A DNA stretch of 64,000 nucleotides from positions 3,449,501 through 3,513,500 of the forward strand of contig NZ_CP076128.1 in assembly GCF_018736065.1 (NCBI RefSeq). Direction: 5' to 3'. The translations under genes and the position numbers were made by a program. The notes beneath the pieces are model-generated. The model was given only the letters and a program-made list of their open reading frames with translations. It was not told where the DNA came from and did not search any database. This document shows, piece by piece, positions 8,605 through 17,791 of this stretch (position 1 is its first letter; each line of letters begins with the position of its first letter). Origin of the DNA: Flammeovirga kamogawensis. GTDB lineage: Bacteria > Bacteroidota > Bacteroidia > Cytophagales > Flammeovirgaceae.

Positions 8605-9126
8605 ATGAATAATAATGTTATTAATTCAGCTATTGAGTTATCCGAACAATTACAAAGTTTATTAGCTCAGTTGTCTGAAGAACAATATATTGCTCCGTTA
8701 GATTTGTTTTCTGGTTCATCTATTGGTCAACATACTAGACATATCATAGAATTTTATCAGTGCTTATTAAATGCATCTAAAAATAATGATGAAGTTTGCT
8801 ATGAAGACCGTAAACGAAACTTGCAGATAGAACAAGATAAGCTAAATGCAATTATTCAATTAGAAGCTATCGAAAATAGTTTACTAACTGTAGTAAATAT
8901 AAAGAATGAAATGTGTTTAAAAGTAAAGGATTACGATAAAGACCTCGCTTTAGAACCTTGGAATTCTGTAACTACATTTGCTAGAGAGTTACATTATTGT
9001 AATGAACATGCGGTCCATCACCTAGCAATTATAAAAGTTGGAATAAAGCATTATTTTCCAAATTTGGAGTTGAACGATGTTTTCGGAGTAGCTAAATCAA
9101 CTTACGCATATAGAAAAGGTAAATAA
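8605..9126 (+). CDS. DinB-like four-helix-bundle protein
   Basis: A 173-residue soluble protein predicted to be all helical. It carries the His pattern of the DinB/YfiT superfamily metal site: His43 and His46 in GQHTRHIIEF, and a C-terminal helix with His130, His135, His138 and His139 (ELHYCNEHAVHHL). Family members are metal-dependent enzymes or thiol transferases of mostly unknown substrate. It sits 22 bp before the NRDE-family gene and is probably cotranscribed with it. The specific reaction cannot be inferred. Confidence 0.75.
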   Translation: MNNNVINSAIELSEQLQSLLAQLSEEQYIAPLDLFSGSSIGQHTRHIIEFYQCLLNASKNNDEVCYEDRKRNLQIEQDKLNAIIQLEAIENSLLTVVNIKNEMCLKVKDYDKDLALEPWNSVTTFARELHYCNEHAVHHLAIIKVGIKHYFPNLELNDVFGVAKSTYAYRKGK

Positions 9127-9148
9127 CTAACTATTCAAAACGATTTTT

Positions 9149-9886
9149 ATGTGCACATTATCCTATATACCGTTTAATAATTCAGAATATTTATTCACTT
9201 CTAACAGAGATGAAAGAAAAAGTAGAGCATCAGCTTTTGCTCCACAACTTCATGAAAAAAATGGTGTGAAATTTATTGCACCTATTGACGGAGAAGCTCT
9301 TGGTACATGGTTGGCCGCTTCTGAATTAGGTAGAGTTGTTTGCTTACTTAATGGAGGTTTTAAAAGGCATATTCCCACACCGCCTTATAAACACAGTAGA
9401 GGAAAGGTTGTTCTAGATGCTACTTTGGCTAATGATATCAATACTTATTTAGATACTTACAATTTCTCTAATATTGAACCTTTTACTTTAATAGTAATTG
9501 ACCAAAAGGAGGGGATTGAAATTACTCAATTTGTTTGGGATGGTAATAAAGGATATAAATCTAATTTAAATCCTAATGTGCCGCATATTTGGTCTTCTGC
9601 TACTTTATATGATTCTTTTCAATCTGATGAAAGAAAGGAAAGGTTTTTGAATTGGTTGAATACATCAGATAGATTATCAAAAGAGATTTTAGATGTGCAT
9701 GAATTGGTAGACAAAGGTGAAAATGAACCTTTTGGATTGTCAATGCAGCGTTTGGAATACTGTACGGTAAGTACAACTCAATTAAAAGTTTCTGATTCAA
9801 TTGTCAGTATGCATTATCATGATCGTCTAATACAAGAAAAGGATAATGTATCGTTACCATTAATTGTTTTGAAGCATGAATCTTAA
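9149..9886 (+). CDS. NRDE-family protein (TANGO2 homologue)
   Basis: A 245-residue protein beginning MCTLSYIPFN, with the family-defining SNRDER motif at residues 18-23. Cys2 after the initiator Met is positioned like the N-terminal nucleophile of Ntn-type hydrolases, and the NRDE family shares that fold. The function is not established; the eukaryotic relative TANGO2 is linked to lipid and haem handling. The frame overlaps the next gene by 11 bp (9876-9886), which suggests translational coupling with the ATP-grasp protein, and it follows the DinB-like gene closely. Confidence 0.85.
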   Translation: MCTLSYIPFNNSEYLFTSNRDERKSRASAFAPQLHEKNGVKFIAPIDGEALGTWLAASELGRVVCLLNGGFKRHIPTPPYKHSRGKVVLDATLANDINTYLDTYNFSNIEPFTLIVIDQKEGIEITQFVWDGNKGYKSNLNPNVPHIWSSATLYDSFQSDERKERFLNWLNTSDRLSKEILDVHELVDKGENEPFGLSMQRLEYCTVSTTQLKVSDSIVSMHYHDRLIQEKDNVSLPLIVLKHES

Positions 9887-10886
9887 ACCTAACTTAAGGT
9901 ATAGGCTATTTAAGTGGGAATTTTGGCCCTATTATATTTTTTACATTCCTGTATATTTTTTATACTTTGGTTTGTCAGCATTGTCACGTTCGTTAAGTTT
10001 TATGACTTTAGCGAATCCAGGAATGAGATATGGAGGCTTTTTTAGTTATTCTAAATTTGATGTTTTACGTCAACTACCTTCTAAATTTCTACCTAAGTCT
10101 GCATTTTTTGTAGAAACACCTTCTTTGTATAAGGTAAAGGAGCAGATGCAGAAATTAAATCTCACTTATCCTGTCATTTTAAAACCCGATGAAGGAGAAA
10201 GAGGAAGTGGGGTTGAAAAAATTAAAAATGATAAAGATTTAGAAAATTATCTAAGCGATAAACCTGAACGTATCATTTTGCAAGAATTTATTACAGCACC
10301 TCATGAGTTTGGAGTGATGTATATCCGAAGACCTTCTGAGAAGAAAGGTAAAATTACATCTGTTGTTTTTAAAGATGAACTATATATTGTAGGTGATGGT
10401 GAAAATAATCTACTTACTTTATTTAAAAAACATCCTCGAGCAATTTTATATATTGATTTTTTAAAAGAAAAGTATGCAGATCGATTAAATCAGGTACTTG
10501 AAAATGAAGAAGTACTTATGCTTTCTAAAATGGGTAATCACTCAAGAGGAGCAATATTTAACGATGCGAATCATTTAATCAATAACCTGGATACTACTTT
10601 ATATGATCAAATATCAAATCATATTGATGGTTTCTATTTTGGTAGATATGATGTTAAAGCTGAGAGTGAAGAAGCATTAATTAAGGGTGAGTTTAAAGTT
10701 ATGGAACTAAATGGAGTTAACTCTGAACCTGCACATATATACGATCCTGAGAATTCTATTTTTAATGCTTATAAAGATCTATTTGCACATTGGTGGTCAA
10801 TTTATGAAATAAGTAAAGAAAACCGTAAACAAGGGTATACTGAAACACCTTTCCCAACTCTAGTACAATCTTTAATGGATAAGTAA
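9876..10886 (+). CDS. Membrane-associated ATP-grasp protein (D-Ala-D-Ala ligase-like)
   Basis: 336 residues. An N-terminal hydrophobic stretch at about 17-42 looks like a membrane anchor. From about residue 60 there is an ATP-grasp domain: the ATP-binding beta strand and glycine-rich loop read PVILKPDEGERGSGVE, followed by a QEF element for nucleotide contact and a C-terminal ELNGVNSEP segment matching the metal-binding Glu/Asn region. Substrates are unknown; ATP-grasp enzymes join a carboxylate to an amine or thiol through an acyl phosphate. It overlaps the NRDE gene by 11 bp and lies directly upstream of recF. Confidence 0.8.
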   Translation: MNLKPNLRYRLFKWEFWPYYIFYIPVYFLYFGLSALSRSLSFMTLANPGMRYGGFFSYSKFDVLRQLPSKFLPKSAFFVETPSLYKVKEQMQKLNLTYPVILKPDEGERGSGVEKIKNDKDLENYLSDKPERIILQEFITAPHEFGVMYIRRPSEKKGKITSVVFKDELYIVGDGENNLLTLFKKHPRAILYIDFLKEKYADRLNQVLENEEVLMLSKMGNHSRGAIFNDANHLINNLDTTLYDQISNHIDGFYFGRYDVKAESEEALIKGEFKVMELNGVNSEPAHIYDPENSIFNAYKDLFAHWWSIYEISKENRKQGYTETPFPTLVQSLMDK

Positions 10887-10894
10887 TTTTTTGT

Positions 10895-10902
10895 TAGCTT
10901 TG
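10895..10902 (+). promoter_or_regulatory. Candidate -7 box for recF
   Basis: TAGCTTTG fits TAnnTTTG and ends 22 bp before the recF ATG, in the short gap after the ATP-grasp gene. No strong -33 element is present, so the gene could also be transcribed from upstream. Confidence 0.4.
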
Positions 10903-10924
10903 CAGCCTATCAAAATATTATTGC

Positions 10925-12010
10925 ATGTATTTAGAACGACTATACTTAAAAGATTTTAAAAATTATGATGAGTTTACCCTTGAATTAAAAGAAGGAGTAA
11001 ACTGTATAGTTGGCCCAAATGGTGTAGGAAAAACAAATCTTCTTGACGCAGCTTATTTTCTTTGCATGACCCGAAGTGCTTTTAGCATGACAGAACAACA
11101 AAATGCTAGGCATGGTAATAAATCATTTGCTCTGTCTGGAAAATTTAAGAATTCGACTAAATCACATACTGTAATTTGCCAATTTGATAAGCCTAAAAAG
11201 AAATTTATTCTAGATGGTAAAGAATACAATCGTTTTAGTGAACATTTTGGGAAATTCCCCTGCGTACTTATCGCCCCAAATGATACAGATTTACTAAGAG
11301 AAGGAAGTGAAATAAGACGTAAACATTTTGATAGTGTTATTTCTCAATTTGATAAAGAGTACCTTAAAGCATTAATTGATTATCAACGAGCTTTATTACA
11401 AAGAAATCAGTTACTGAAAACATTTGTAGAAAAAAGACAAATTCCTAATAAAGATTGGGTAGCACCTTATGATCATGTATTAAAAAAAAATGGTTCATTA
11501 ATTTATGATCGAAGAAAGAAATTTACAGATAATTTCAGACCTTTTTTCCAAGATTCATATAGGTTTTTATCATCTGATAAAGAAGTAGCCGAAGTAGTTT
11601 ATAAATCTGATTTAGGAAAAGAAGACTTTGATGAAATCTATGCTAATGCATGGGAAAAGGATATTGCATTACAAAGAACTACAAAAGGAATTCATAAAGA
11701 TGACTTTGATTTTCAATTGGCAGGGTACCCGTTAAAGAAGTTTGGTTCACAAGGGCAGCAGAAATCCTTTATTATTGCAATGAAATTAGCACAACATTCT
11801 TTATTAAAAAGTAAATTAGATGTTGCTCCAATACTGCTTTTGGATGATATTTTTGATAAATTGGACGATGAAAGAATGCAAAAGCTTTTAGTGTTAATAA
11901 AAAATGAGAATTTTGGTCAAATAATTTTGACAGATGCTCGTCCTGAACGGTCTAAAAGTTTAATGGAGGTAATAACATCTCCGTCTCATTTTATAGAAAT
12001 AGGAAAATAA
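10925..12010 (+). CDS. recF: DNA replication/repair protein RecF
   Basis: A 361-residue SMC-like ATPase that helps load RecA on gapped DNA with RecO and RecR. The Walker A motif is GPNGVGKT at 30-37, after the typical opening MYLERLYLKDFKNY. The ABC signature region is GSQGQQKS, and the Walker B is ILLLDDIFDKLD near the C-terminus. Length and motif order match the family. A DUF721 gene follows by 13 bp, an arrangement commonly seen in Bacteroidota. Confidence 0.97.
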   Translation: MYLERLYLKDFKNYDEFTLELKEGVNCIVGPNGVGKTNLLDAAYFLCMTRSAFSMTEQQNARHGNKSFALSGKFKNSTKSHTVICQFDKPKKKFILDGKEYNRFSEHFGKFPCVLIAPNDTDLLREGSEIRRKHFDSVISQFDKEYLKALIDYQRALLQRNQLLKTFVEKRQIPNKDWVAPYDHVLKKNGSLIYDRRKKFTDNFRPFFQDSYRFLSSDKEVAEVVYKSDLGKEDFDEIYANAWEKDIALQRTTKGIHKDDFDFQLAGYPLKKFGSQGQQKSFIIAMKLAQHSLLKSKLDVAPILLLDDIFDKLDDERMQKLLVLIKNENFGQIILTDARPERSKSLMEVITSPSHFIEIGK

Positions 12011-12023
12011 AAATACCATAACT

Positions 12024-12365
12024 TTGTCAGACGATAAAAAAATAAAATACCGTTTTCGTAAAAGAACCCCCATACCTAAAAAACATGAAACTATAGGTAT
12101 CGGAGGAGCGATGCAGGACTTTATGAAATCGTTAAAGAAAAGTCATAGCTATAACCAAGCTGTTATTGGTAGAGTATGGGCAGAAGTAATGGGAAATACT
12201 GTTGCATCAAGAACAATTGACTTGAAATTAAGAGGGAAAACTTTATATGTAAGATTAAGTGTTTCAACCTTAAAACAAGAATTAAATATGGTACGAGACC
12301 ATGTTGTAAAAAGACTAAATGATAAACTAGGGGCTGCGGTATTAACCCAGGTTAAATTTGTATAG
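12024..12365 (+). CDS. DUF721 (DciA-like) protein
   Basis: Up to 113 residues. The core from about residue 30 (MQDFMKSLKKSHSY, then VWAEVMGNTVASRT and LYVRLSVSTLKQEL) matches the DUF721 pattern. Some DUF721 proteins (DciA) recruit the replicative helicase DnaB, and the position next to recF fits DNA metabolism. The start is uncertain: the longest frame uses TTG at 12024, 13 bp after recF, while an in-frame ATG at 12111 gives an 84-residue protein that keeps the core. The basic N-terminal tail (FRKRTPIPKK) is plausible coding sequence, so I keep the longer form. Confidence 0.8.
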   Translation: MSDDKKIKYRFRKRTPIPKKHETIGIGGAMQDFMKSLKKSHSYNQAVIGRVWAEVMGNTVASRTIDLKLRGKTLYVRLSVSTLKQELNMVRDHVVKRLNDKLGAAVLTQVKFV

Positions 12366-12369
12366 CATA

Positions 12370-13446
12370 ATGGAAAATAATTACATAGTTATTATGGCCG
12401 GTGGAGTCGGAAGTAGATTCTGGCCATATAGTAGAGAAAAACGCCCAAAACAATTTCAAGATATTTTAGGTACAGGCCAAACAATGATTCAGCAAACAGC
12501 TGCTAGATTTGAAGGAGTTTGTCCAAAAGAAAATATATATGTAGTTACTAGTGATATTTATAAAGAACTAACACTAGAGCAACTTCCTTTTTTAAATGAA
12601 GATCAAGTTTTATGTGAACCTGTAAGAAGAAATACAGCACCATGTATTGCTTATGCAGCCTATAAAATTGGTAAGAAAAATCCAGATGCAAATATTGTAG
12701 TAGCCCCTGCAGATCATGTTATACTAGATGTACCTGAATTCAGATTAAGAGTTCAGACAGCTTTAGATTATGTTGGATCTCATGATATATTAGTAACTCT
12801 AGGTATTCGTCCAAATAGACCAGATACAGGCTATGGTTATATTCAAGCCTTAAATAATGATCGTTTAGAAGTTCTTTATAAAGTGAAAACTTTTACTGAA
12901 AAACCGAACGAAGAATTAGCAAGAGCTTTTGTGTTAAGCGGTGACTTTGTATGGAACGCAGGTATTTTTGTTTGGAATGTAAAGACGATTAAGAAAGCTT
13001 TTTCTACTTATTTAGATGATATAGACCATTTATTTAGCTCTGTAGAAGATAAATTTTATACAGAAGAAGAAACAGAAGCAATTGATACTATTTACCATCA
13101 ATGCAGAGATATTTCTATTGATTATGGTATTATGGAACATGCTGATAATGTTTATGTAATGAGAACCGACTTTGGATGGTCTGATTTAGGCACTTGGAAG
13201 TCGTTATATGAGCAAGCAGATAAAAACCAAGAAGAGAATGTTTTACATGGTAATATCATGGCTTATGAGACATTTAACTCTATTGTTAAGACACCTTCTG
13301 ATAAATTAGTAGTTGTTCAAGGGTTAGAAAATTACATTGTAGCGGAATATGATGATGTATTAATGATTTGTGAGAAAGATCATGAGCAGCGTGTGAAGCA
13401 ATTTTTAGCAAATGTAAAAGAAAAACAAGATAAGCGATTTATCTAA
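12370..13446 (+). CDS. manC: Mannose-1-phosphate guanylyltransferase
   Basis: 358 residues from the ATG at 12370; a TTG 12 bp earlier adds only four residues and is unlikely. The N-terminal nucleotidyltransferase signature is IMAGGVGSRFWPYSREKRPKQF-like (AGG-G-R--P, with Lys following), characteristic of enzymes making GDP-mannose from GTP and mannose 1-phosphate. FVWNAGIFVW and DFGWSDLGTW are further family landmarks. The isomerase domain found in longer ManC proteins is absent, as is usual for this length class. It begins the polysaccharide locus 5 bp after the DUF721 gene and supplies mannose, or sugars derived from it. Confidence 0.92.
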   Translation: MENNYIVIMAGGVGSRFWPYSREKRPKQFQDILGTGQTMIQQTAARFEGVCPKENIYVVTSDIYKELTLEQLPFLNEDQVLCEPVRRNTAPCIAYAAYKIGKKNPDANIVVAPADHVILDVPEFRLRVQTALDYVGSHDILVTLGIRPNRPDTGYGYIQALNNDRLEVLYKVKTFTEKPNEELARAFVLSGDFVWNAGIFVWNVKTIKKAFSTYLDDIDHLFSSVEDKFYTEEETEAIDTIYHQCRDISIDYGIMEHADNVYVMRTDFGWSDLGTWKSLYEQADKNQEENVLHGNIMAYETFNSIVKTPSDKLVVVQGLENYIVAEYDDVLMICEKDHEQRVKQFLANVKEKQDKRFI

Positions 13447-13474
13447 AACTACTTCAAGAATAACTAAATTACAG

Positions 13475-14740
13475 ATGAATAAAACAATAGGAGTTATCGG
13501 TTTGGGTTATGTTGGCCTTCCTTTAGCTGTAGAATTTGCTAAGAATAATGTAAAAGTTCTTGGTTTTGATATTAATCAACCAAGAATAGAAGAGTTAAAC
13601 TCTTCCAAAGACCATACATTAGAAGTATCTGAAGAAGAGCTTAAATCTGTTAAAGGTATAATTTCTTATTCGTCAAATATCAATGATTTAAAAGATGTTG
13701 ATATTTATATTGTAACTGTACCTACTCCAATTGATGAATATAAAACTCCAGATTTGACTCCTCTGAAAAAGGCGAGTGAAACTGTTGGAAGTGTATTGTC
13801 TGAAGGTAATATAGTTGTTTATGAATCTACTGTTTATCCTGGCTGTACAGAGGAACAATGTGTTCCTGTACTTGAAAGAGTAAGTGGTTTAAAGTTTAAT
13901 AAAGACTTTTTTGCAGGTTATTCCCCTGAAAGAATAAATCCGGGTGACCATGTTCATAGAGTACACAACATAATGAAAGTTACCTCTGGGTCAACTCCAG
14001 AAATAGCAGAAGAAGTTGATAAAATGTATCAAGTAGTCGTTAAGGTTGGTACACATAAAGCTTCTTGTATTAAAGTAGCTGAGGCAGCAAAAGTGATAGA
14101 AAACTCACAAAGAGATTTAAATATAGCTTTTGTTAATGAGCTTTCTAAAATTTTTGATAAAGTAGGAATTGATACCCTAGAAGTATTAGAAGCAGCAGGA
14201 ACAAAATGGAACTTTTTACCATTTAGACCTGGTTTAGTAGGAGGTCATTGTATTGGAGTTGATCCATATTACTTAACTTATAAATCAGAATCTTTAGGTT
14301 ATCATCCAGAAGTAATTCTTGCAGGTAGAAGAATTAACGATGGAATGGGAGCTCATGTTGCCAATAAAGTACTTCGCTTAATGATGGAAAAAACTTCGTC
14401 AATTAAAAAAGGTGCAAAAGTTTTAATGTTAGGCATCACTTTTAAAGAAGATTGTCCTGATATTAGAAACTCAAGAGCAATTGATGTAATTAGAGAACTT
14501 CAAGCTTTTAATTTAGAAGTAGAAGTTTACGACCCACATGCAGATGCTCAAGAGGTGAAAGATGAATATGATTTAGATTTACTTCCAGAAATTGGAAATG
14601 ATTATGCTGCTATTATTCATGCAGTGGCTCATAAATCATTTAGAGAAGAGATTAATTGGGAACAATTAATAGAAAAAGATACAATTGTCTATGATGTTAA
14701 AAGCGTTTTAGATAAAAAATATATAACGGACCGTTTATAA
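13475..14740 (+). CDS. UDP-N-acetylhexosamine 6-dehydrogenase (TviB/WbpO-like), copy 1
   Basis: A 421-residue nucleotide-sugar dehydrogenase. The NAD-binding Rossmann loop is GLGYVGLPLA at 9-18, and the catalytic Cys259 lies in GLVGGHCIGVDP. Sequence and length match the TviB/WbpO group that oxidises UDP-GlcNAc or UDP-GalNAc to the uronic acid. The next gene is a TviC/WbpP-like C4-epimerase 11 bp downstream, so this pair probably makes UDP-GalNAcA. A second, very similar dehydrogenase lies at 20546-21811; from about residue 80 to 290 the two are nearly identical. Confidence 0.92.
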   Translation: MNKTIGVIGLGYVGLPLAVEFAKNNVKVLGFDINQPRIEELNSSKDHTLEVSEEELKSVKGIISYSSNINDLKDVDIYIVTVPTPIDEYKTPDLTPLKKASETVGSVLSEGNIVVYESTVYPGCTEEQCVPVLERVSGLKFNKDFFAGYSPERINPGDHVHRVHNIMKVTSGSTPEIAEEVDKMYQVVVKVGTHKASCIKVAEAAKVIENSQRDLNIAFVNELSKIFDKVGIDTLEVLEAAGTKWNFLPFRPGLVGGHCIGVDPYYLTYKSESLGYHPEVILAGRRINDGMGAHVANKVLRLMMEKTSSIKKGAKVLMLGITFKEDCPDIRNSRAIDVIRELQAFNLEVEVYDPHADAQEVKDEYDLDLLPEIGNDYAAIIHAVAHKSFREEINWEQLIEKDTIVYDVKSVLDKKYITDRL

Positions 14741-14751
14741 TTTCGAATTGG

Positions 14752-15729
14752 ATGTTAACAGGTAAAAAGATATTAATTACTGGAGCTGCAGGTTTTATAG
14801 GGTCTAACTTAGCCGAAAAATTTCTTTCACAAGACAATGAAGTTATCTGTCTTGATAATTTTTCAACGGGAAAGAAAGAAAATATTATAGACTTTGAATC
14901 ACATCCAAAATGTAAATTTATTACAGGTGATATAAGAAATATTGATGATTGTAAGTCTGCTGTTGAAGGTGTTGATGTTGTATTTCATCAAGCAGCATTA
15001 GGCTCTGTACCTAGATCAATTAATGATCCGATAACTACAAATGAAGTAAATATATCAGGTTTTCTTAATATGTTGACTGCTTCTAAAGATGCTGGAGTAA
15101 AGAGGTTTATTTATGCAGCAAGTTCATCAACTTATGGAGACCATCCTGGTTTACCTAAAGAAGAAGATAGAATAGGGAAGCCACTTTCTCCTTATGCTGT
15201 AACAAAATATGTTAATGAATTATATGCAGATGTCTTTTTTAAAACATATGGGATAGAGACAATTGGATTGCGTTACTTTAATGTTTTTGGTAGAAAACAA
15301 GATCCTCATGGAGCTTATGCAGCAGTAATTCCAAAGTTTGTAATAGCAATGCTAAACGGAGAATCACCAGTTATTAATGGAGATGGAGAGAACTCTAGAG
15401 ATTTTACTTACATTGATAATGTACTGCATGCAAATGAACAAGCTGCACTTATAATAAATCAAAAGGCTGTAAATGAGGTGTATAATGTTGCTTTTGGAGA
15501 GAGAACAGATTTGAAAGAATTGTATTCTTATTTACAAGAGTTCTTATCAATATATGAATCAAAAGTAAAAGATATCGAGCCAACTTTTGGTCCGTCACGT
15601 CAAGGAGATGTTAAACATTCATTAGCGTCAATAGAAAAGGCAAAGAATTTAATTGATTATAACCCTCAATATTCTATAAAAAAAGGGTTAAAAGAAGCTG
15701 TAGAATGGTATTATAATTACTTAAGGTAA
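14752..15729 (+). CDS. UDP-N-acetylglucosamine C4-epimerase (TviC/WbpP-like)
   Basis: A 325-residue extended short-chain dehydrogenase. GAAGFIGSN at 11-19 binds NAD; the catalytic Ser/Thr region is SSSTYGD (124-130) and the catalytic Tyr-Lys pair is Y148-x3-K152 in SPYAVTKYVNELYAD. The stretch around these motifs is the one typical of TviC and WbpP, which interconvert UDP-GlcNAc and UDP-GalNAc or their uronic acids. It is adjacent to the TviB-like dehydrogenase, as in Vi-antigen and B-band O-antigen loci. Confidence 0.9.
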   Translation: MLTGKKILITGAAGFIGSNLAEKFLSQDNEVICLDNFSTGKKENIIDFESHPKCKFITGDIRNIDDCKSAVEGVDVVFHQAALGSVPRSINDPITTNEVNISGFLNMLTASKDAGVKRFIYAASSSTYGDHPGLPKEEDRIGKPLSPYAVTKYVNELYADVFFKTYGIETIGLRYFNVFGRKQDPHGAYAAVIPKFVIAMLNGESPVINGDGENSRDFTYIDNVLHANEQAALIINQKAVNEVYNVAFGERTDLKELYSYLQEFLSIYESKVKDIEPTFGPSRQGDVKHSLASIEKAKNLIDYNPQYSIKKGLKEAVEWYYNYLR

Positions 15730-15800
15730 TGTTATAATTCTACTAGTTAATTAAAAAAGTAATTATATTTACGAGTTAGAAACGAGATCACTCTATTTAC

Positions 15801-16850
15801 ATGGAAAAAGAATATAAAGACAAGTCCCCAAATAAGCAGAACTCAAATCAAAATGATGAAATTGATTTAATTGAATTATTCTCTATTATAGGGGATAAGT
15901 TCAACCAATTTTTTCAAAATATTTGGAATGGGGTATTAACAGTTTTAATTTATTTATACACTAAAATATATAAATTTAAAATAGCAGTAATTATTGCGGT
16001 AATTGTTGGAGGTGCTTTAGGGTACTTATCAAAGAATACATCTCAGTTTTATGCCTCAAAAGCTACAGTAAATAGTAGGTTTTTAACAGGTGTAGATTTT
16101 ATAAAAGAGATTGAGGAGTTAAATGCTTTGTGTACAGATGAAGGAAGGCCTATGCTTGCTAAATCTTTGAATTTACCATTGTTAATTGTTGAAAGTATTT
16201 CAGAGATATCTTCTAAAGGGTATTATATGATGTATAAATCTGGTAAAGTTAATCCAGAAATGGCTGATTCTTTATATTTAGAATCTCTTGATAATGAAAC
16301 AAGATTCGAACTTGAAGTAAAAACATCAGTTCAAGAAATAACAAAAGCTGAAATTCAAAAAGGTTTTGAGTTCTTTTTTAATAAAAATCAATTTATTATT
16401 AAGAATCAAGAGATATACAAACAGAATTTGAATTCTAAGAAGAAAACTTTTGAAAAAGAACAACTTCGTCTACAAGAATTTAATGAGGCCTATAAAGAAA
16501 TTATTGTTCAACAAGGAGAATTATTAAAGAAAGGATTAAAACCCTCTAGTTCTAACGTTGTTGTAATGAAAAATTCTCAAGATGATGGGTATATTCGTCA
16601 AAGTGGTGAATTGGCTTTTGAAGCGATGGAAAATCAACAAAAAGTAGAAGATAGTCTAGCATTTATTAGAACCGAAATAGCTTTAATTCAACCTGTTGAA
16701 TTTGTGAATAGATTTTCTGAGTTATATACTGTTTCCTTATCAACGGGAGGTAAGACAATAATTGGTATGTTTATAGGTTTTCTAGTTGTTTTAGGTTTCT
16801 CAATTTTATTAGACCTAAATTCATTTATGAAAAAGAAAGCAAATCTTTAA
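15801..16850 (+). CDS. Wzz-like chain-length determinant/co-polymerase
   Basis: 349 residues with a membrane segment at about 58-77, preceded by a further hydrophobic stretch, and a second at about 317-338. Between them is a periplasmic region ending in a long charged coiled coil (about 200-235). This two-helix topology with a large periplasmic loop is that of Wzz polysaccharide co-polymerases that set O-antigen chain length. No cytoplasmic tyrosine-kinase domain is present. It follows the epimerase by 71 bp and ends shortly before a strong terminator. Confidence 0.75.
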   Translation: MEKEYKDKSPNKQNSNQNDEIDLIELFSIIGDKFNQFFQNIWNGVLTVLIYLYTKIYKFKIAVIIAVIVGGALGYLSKNTSQFYASKATVNSRFLTGVDFIKEIEELNALCTDEGRPMLAKSLNLPLLIVESISEISSKGYYMMYKSGKVNPEMADSLYLESLDNETRFELEVKTSVQEITKAEIQKGFEFFFNKNQFIIKNQEIYKQNLNSKKKTFEKEQLRLQEFNEAYKEIIVQQGELLKKGLKPSSSNVVVMKNSQDDGYIRQSGELAFEAMENQQKVEDSLAFIRTEIALIQPVEFVNRFSELYTVSLSTGGKTIIGMFIGFLVVLGFSILLDLNSFMKKKANL

Positions 16851-16866
16851 TTGTAAATTTTAATTT

Positions 16867-16908
16867 AAAAAGGTGTGTATTTATTAAAATAGATACATAC
16901 CTTTTTTT
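16867..16908 (+). terminator. Intrinsic terminator/attenuator just before rfbA
   Basis: A 14-bp stem (AAAAAGGTGTGTAT with ATACATACCTTTTT, one G-T wobble) is followed by a T run ending at 16908. Only 12 bp remain before the rfbA ATG, too few for a downstream promoter, so rfbA expression implies read-through, antitermination, or a promoter inside or upstream of the hairpin. Confidence 0.85.
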
Positions 16909-16920
16909 GTATAATCAATT

Positions 16921-17781
16921 ATGAAAGGAATAATCTTAGCAGGAGGTTCTGGTACTCGCCTTCACCCTTTAACTCTGGCAATCAGTAAACAATTAATGCC
17001 TGTGTATAATAAACCAATGATTTATTATCCATTATCAACATTAATGTTGGCAGAGGTACGTGAAATATTGATTATCTCAACACCTGATCATTTACCATTA
17101 TTTCAAGAGTTATTAGGTGATGGTCAAAAGTTGGGTTGTGAATTTTCTTATGCTGTTCAAGAAAAACCGGAAGGGCTTGCACAGGCATTTTTAATAGCGG
17201 AAGAATTTATTGGAAATGATAAGGTATCTTTAATCTTAGGAGATAATATTTTTTACGGTTCAGGCTTGTCATCTCTACTTCAATCGAATAATGATGTGAT
17301 AGGTGGTTGTGTATATGCATACCATGTAAATGACCCTGAGCGTTATGGTGTGGTAGAATTTGATGATGATAATAAGGCAATTTCAATTGAAGAGAAACCA
17401 ATAAAACCAAAATCAAATTATGCAGTACCTGGTTTATATTTTTATGATAATGAAGTTGTTGAAATAGCAAAGAATATTCAACCTAGTGAAAGAGGAGAGT
17501 TAGAGATAACTTCAATTAATGAAGAGTACTTGAAAAGAGGAAAATTAACTGTTAGTATCTTGAATAGAGGTACAGCTTGGTTGGATACAGGTACTTTTGC
17601 ATCGTTAATGCAAGCAGGAGAATATGTTCGAGTGATTGAAGAACGTCAAGGTTTAAGTGTAGGTTGTATAGAGGAAGTAGCATATAGAATGGGGTATATT
17701 GATCAAGCTCAATTACATGATTTAGCAATGCCTTTAGTGAAAAGTGGCTATGGACAATACATATTGAATCTTTTGAAATAA
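16921..17781 (+). CDS. rfbA: Glucose-1-phosphate thymidylyltransferase
   Basis: 286 residues, the standard RfbA/RmlA length. The N-terminus [18 protein letters not shown] carries the nucleotidyltransferase signature, with [17 protein letters not shown] following. It makes dTDP-glucose from dTTP and glucose 1-phosphate, the first step to dTDP-L-rhamnose. rfbC follows by 10 bp. A terminator lies directly upstream. Confidence 0.97.
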   Translation: MKGIILAGGSGTRLHPLTLAISKQLMPVYNKPMIYYPLSTLMLAEVREILIISTPDHLPLFQELLGDGQKLGCEFSYAVQEKPEGLAQAFLIAEEFIGNDKVSLILGDNIFYGSGLSSLLQSNNDVIGGCVYAYHVNDPERYGVVEFDDDNKAISIEEKPIKPKSNYAVPGLYFYDNEVVEIAKNIQPSERGELEITSINEEYLKRGKLTVSILNRGTAWLDTGTFASLMQAGEYVRVIEERQGLSVGCIEEVAYRMGYIDQAQLHDLAMPLVKSGYGQYILNLLK

Positions 17782-17791
17782 TAATTAAGTT

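Noticed and set aside
16867-16908. A riboswitch or RNA leader before rfbA
   Set aside because: Only one simple stem with a T run is visible and there is no conserved aptamer-like structure upstream; a terminator is the simpler reading.
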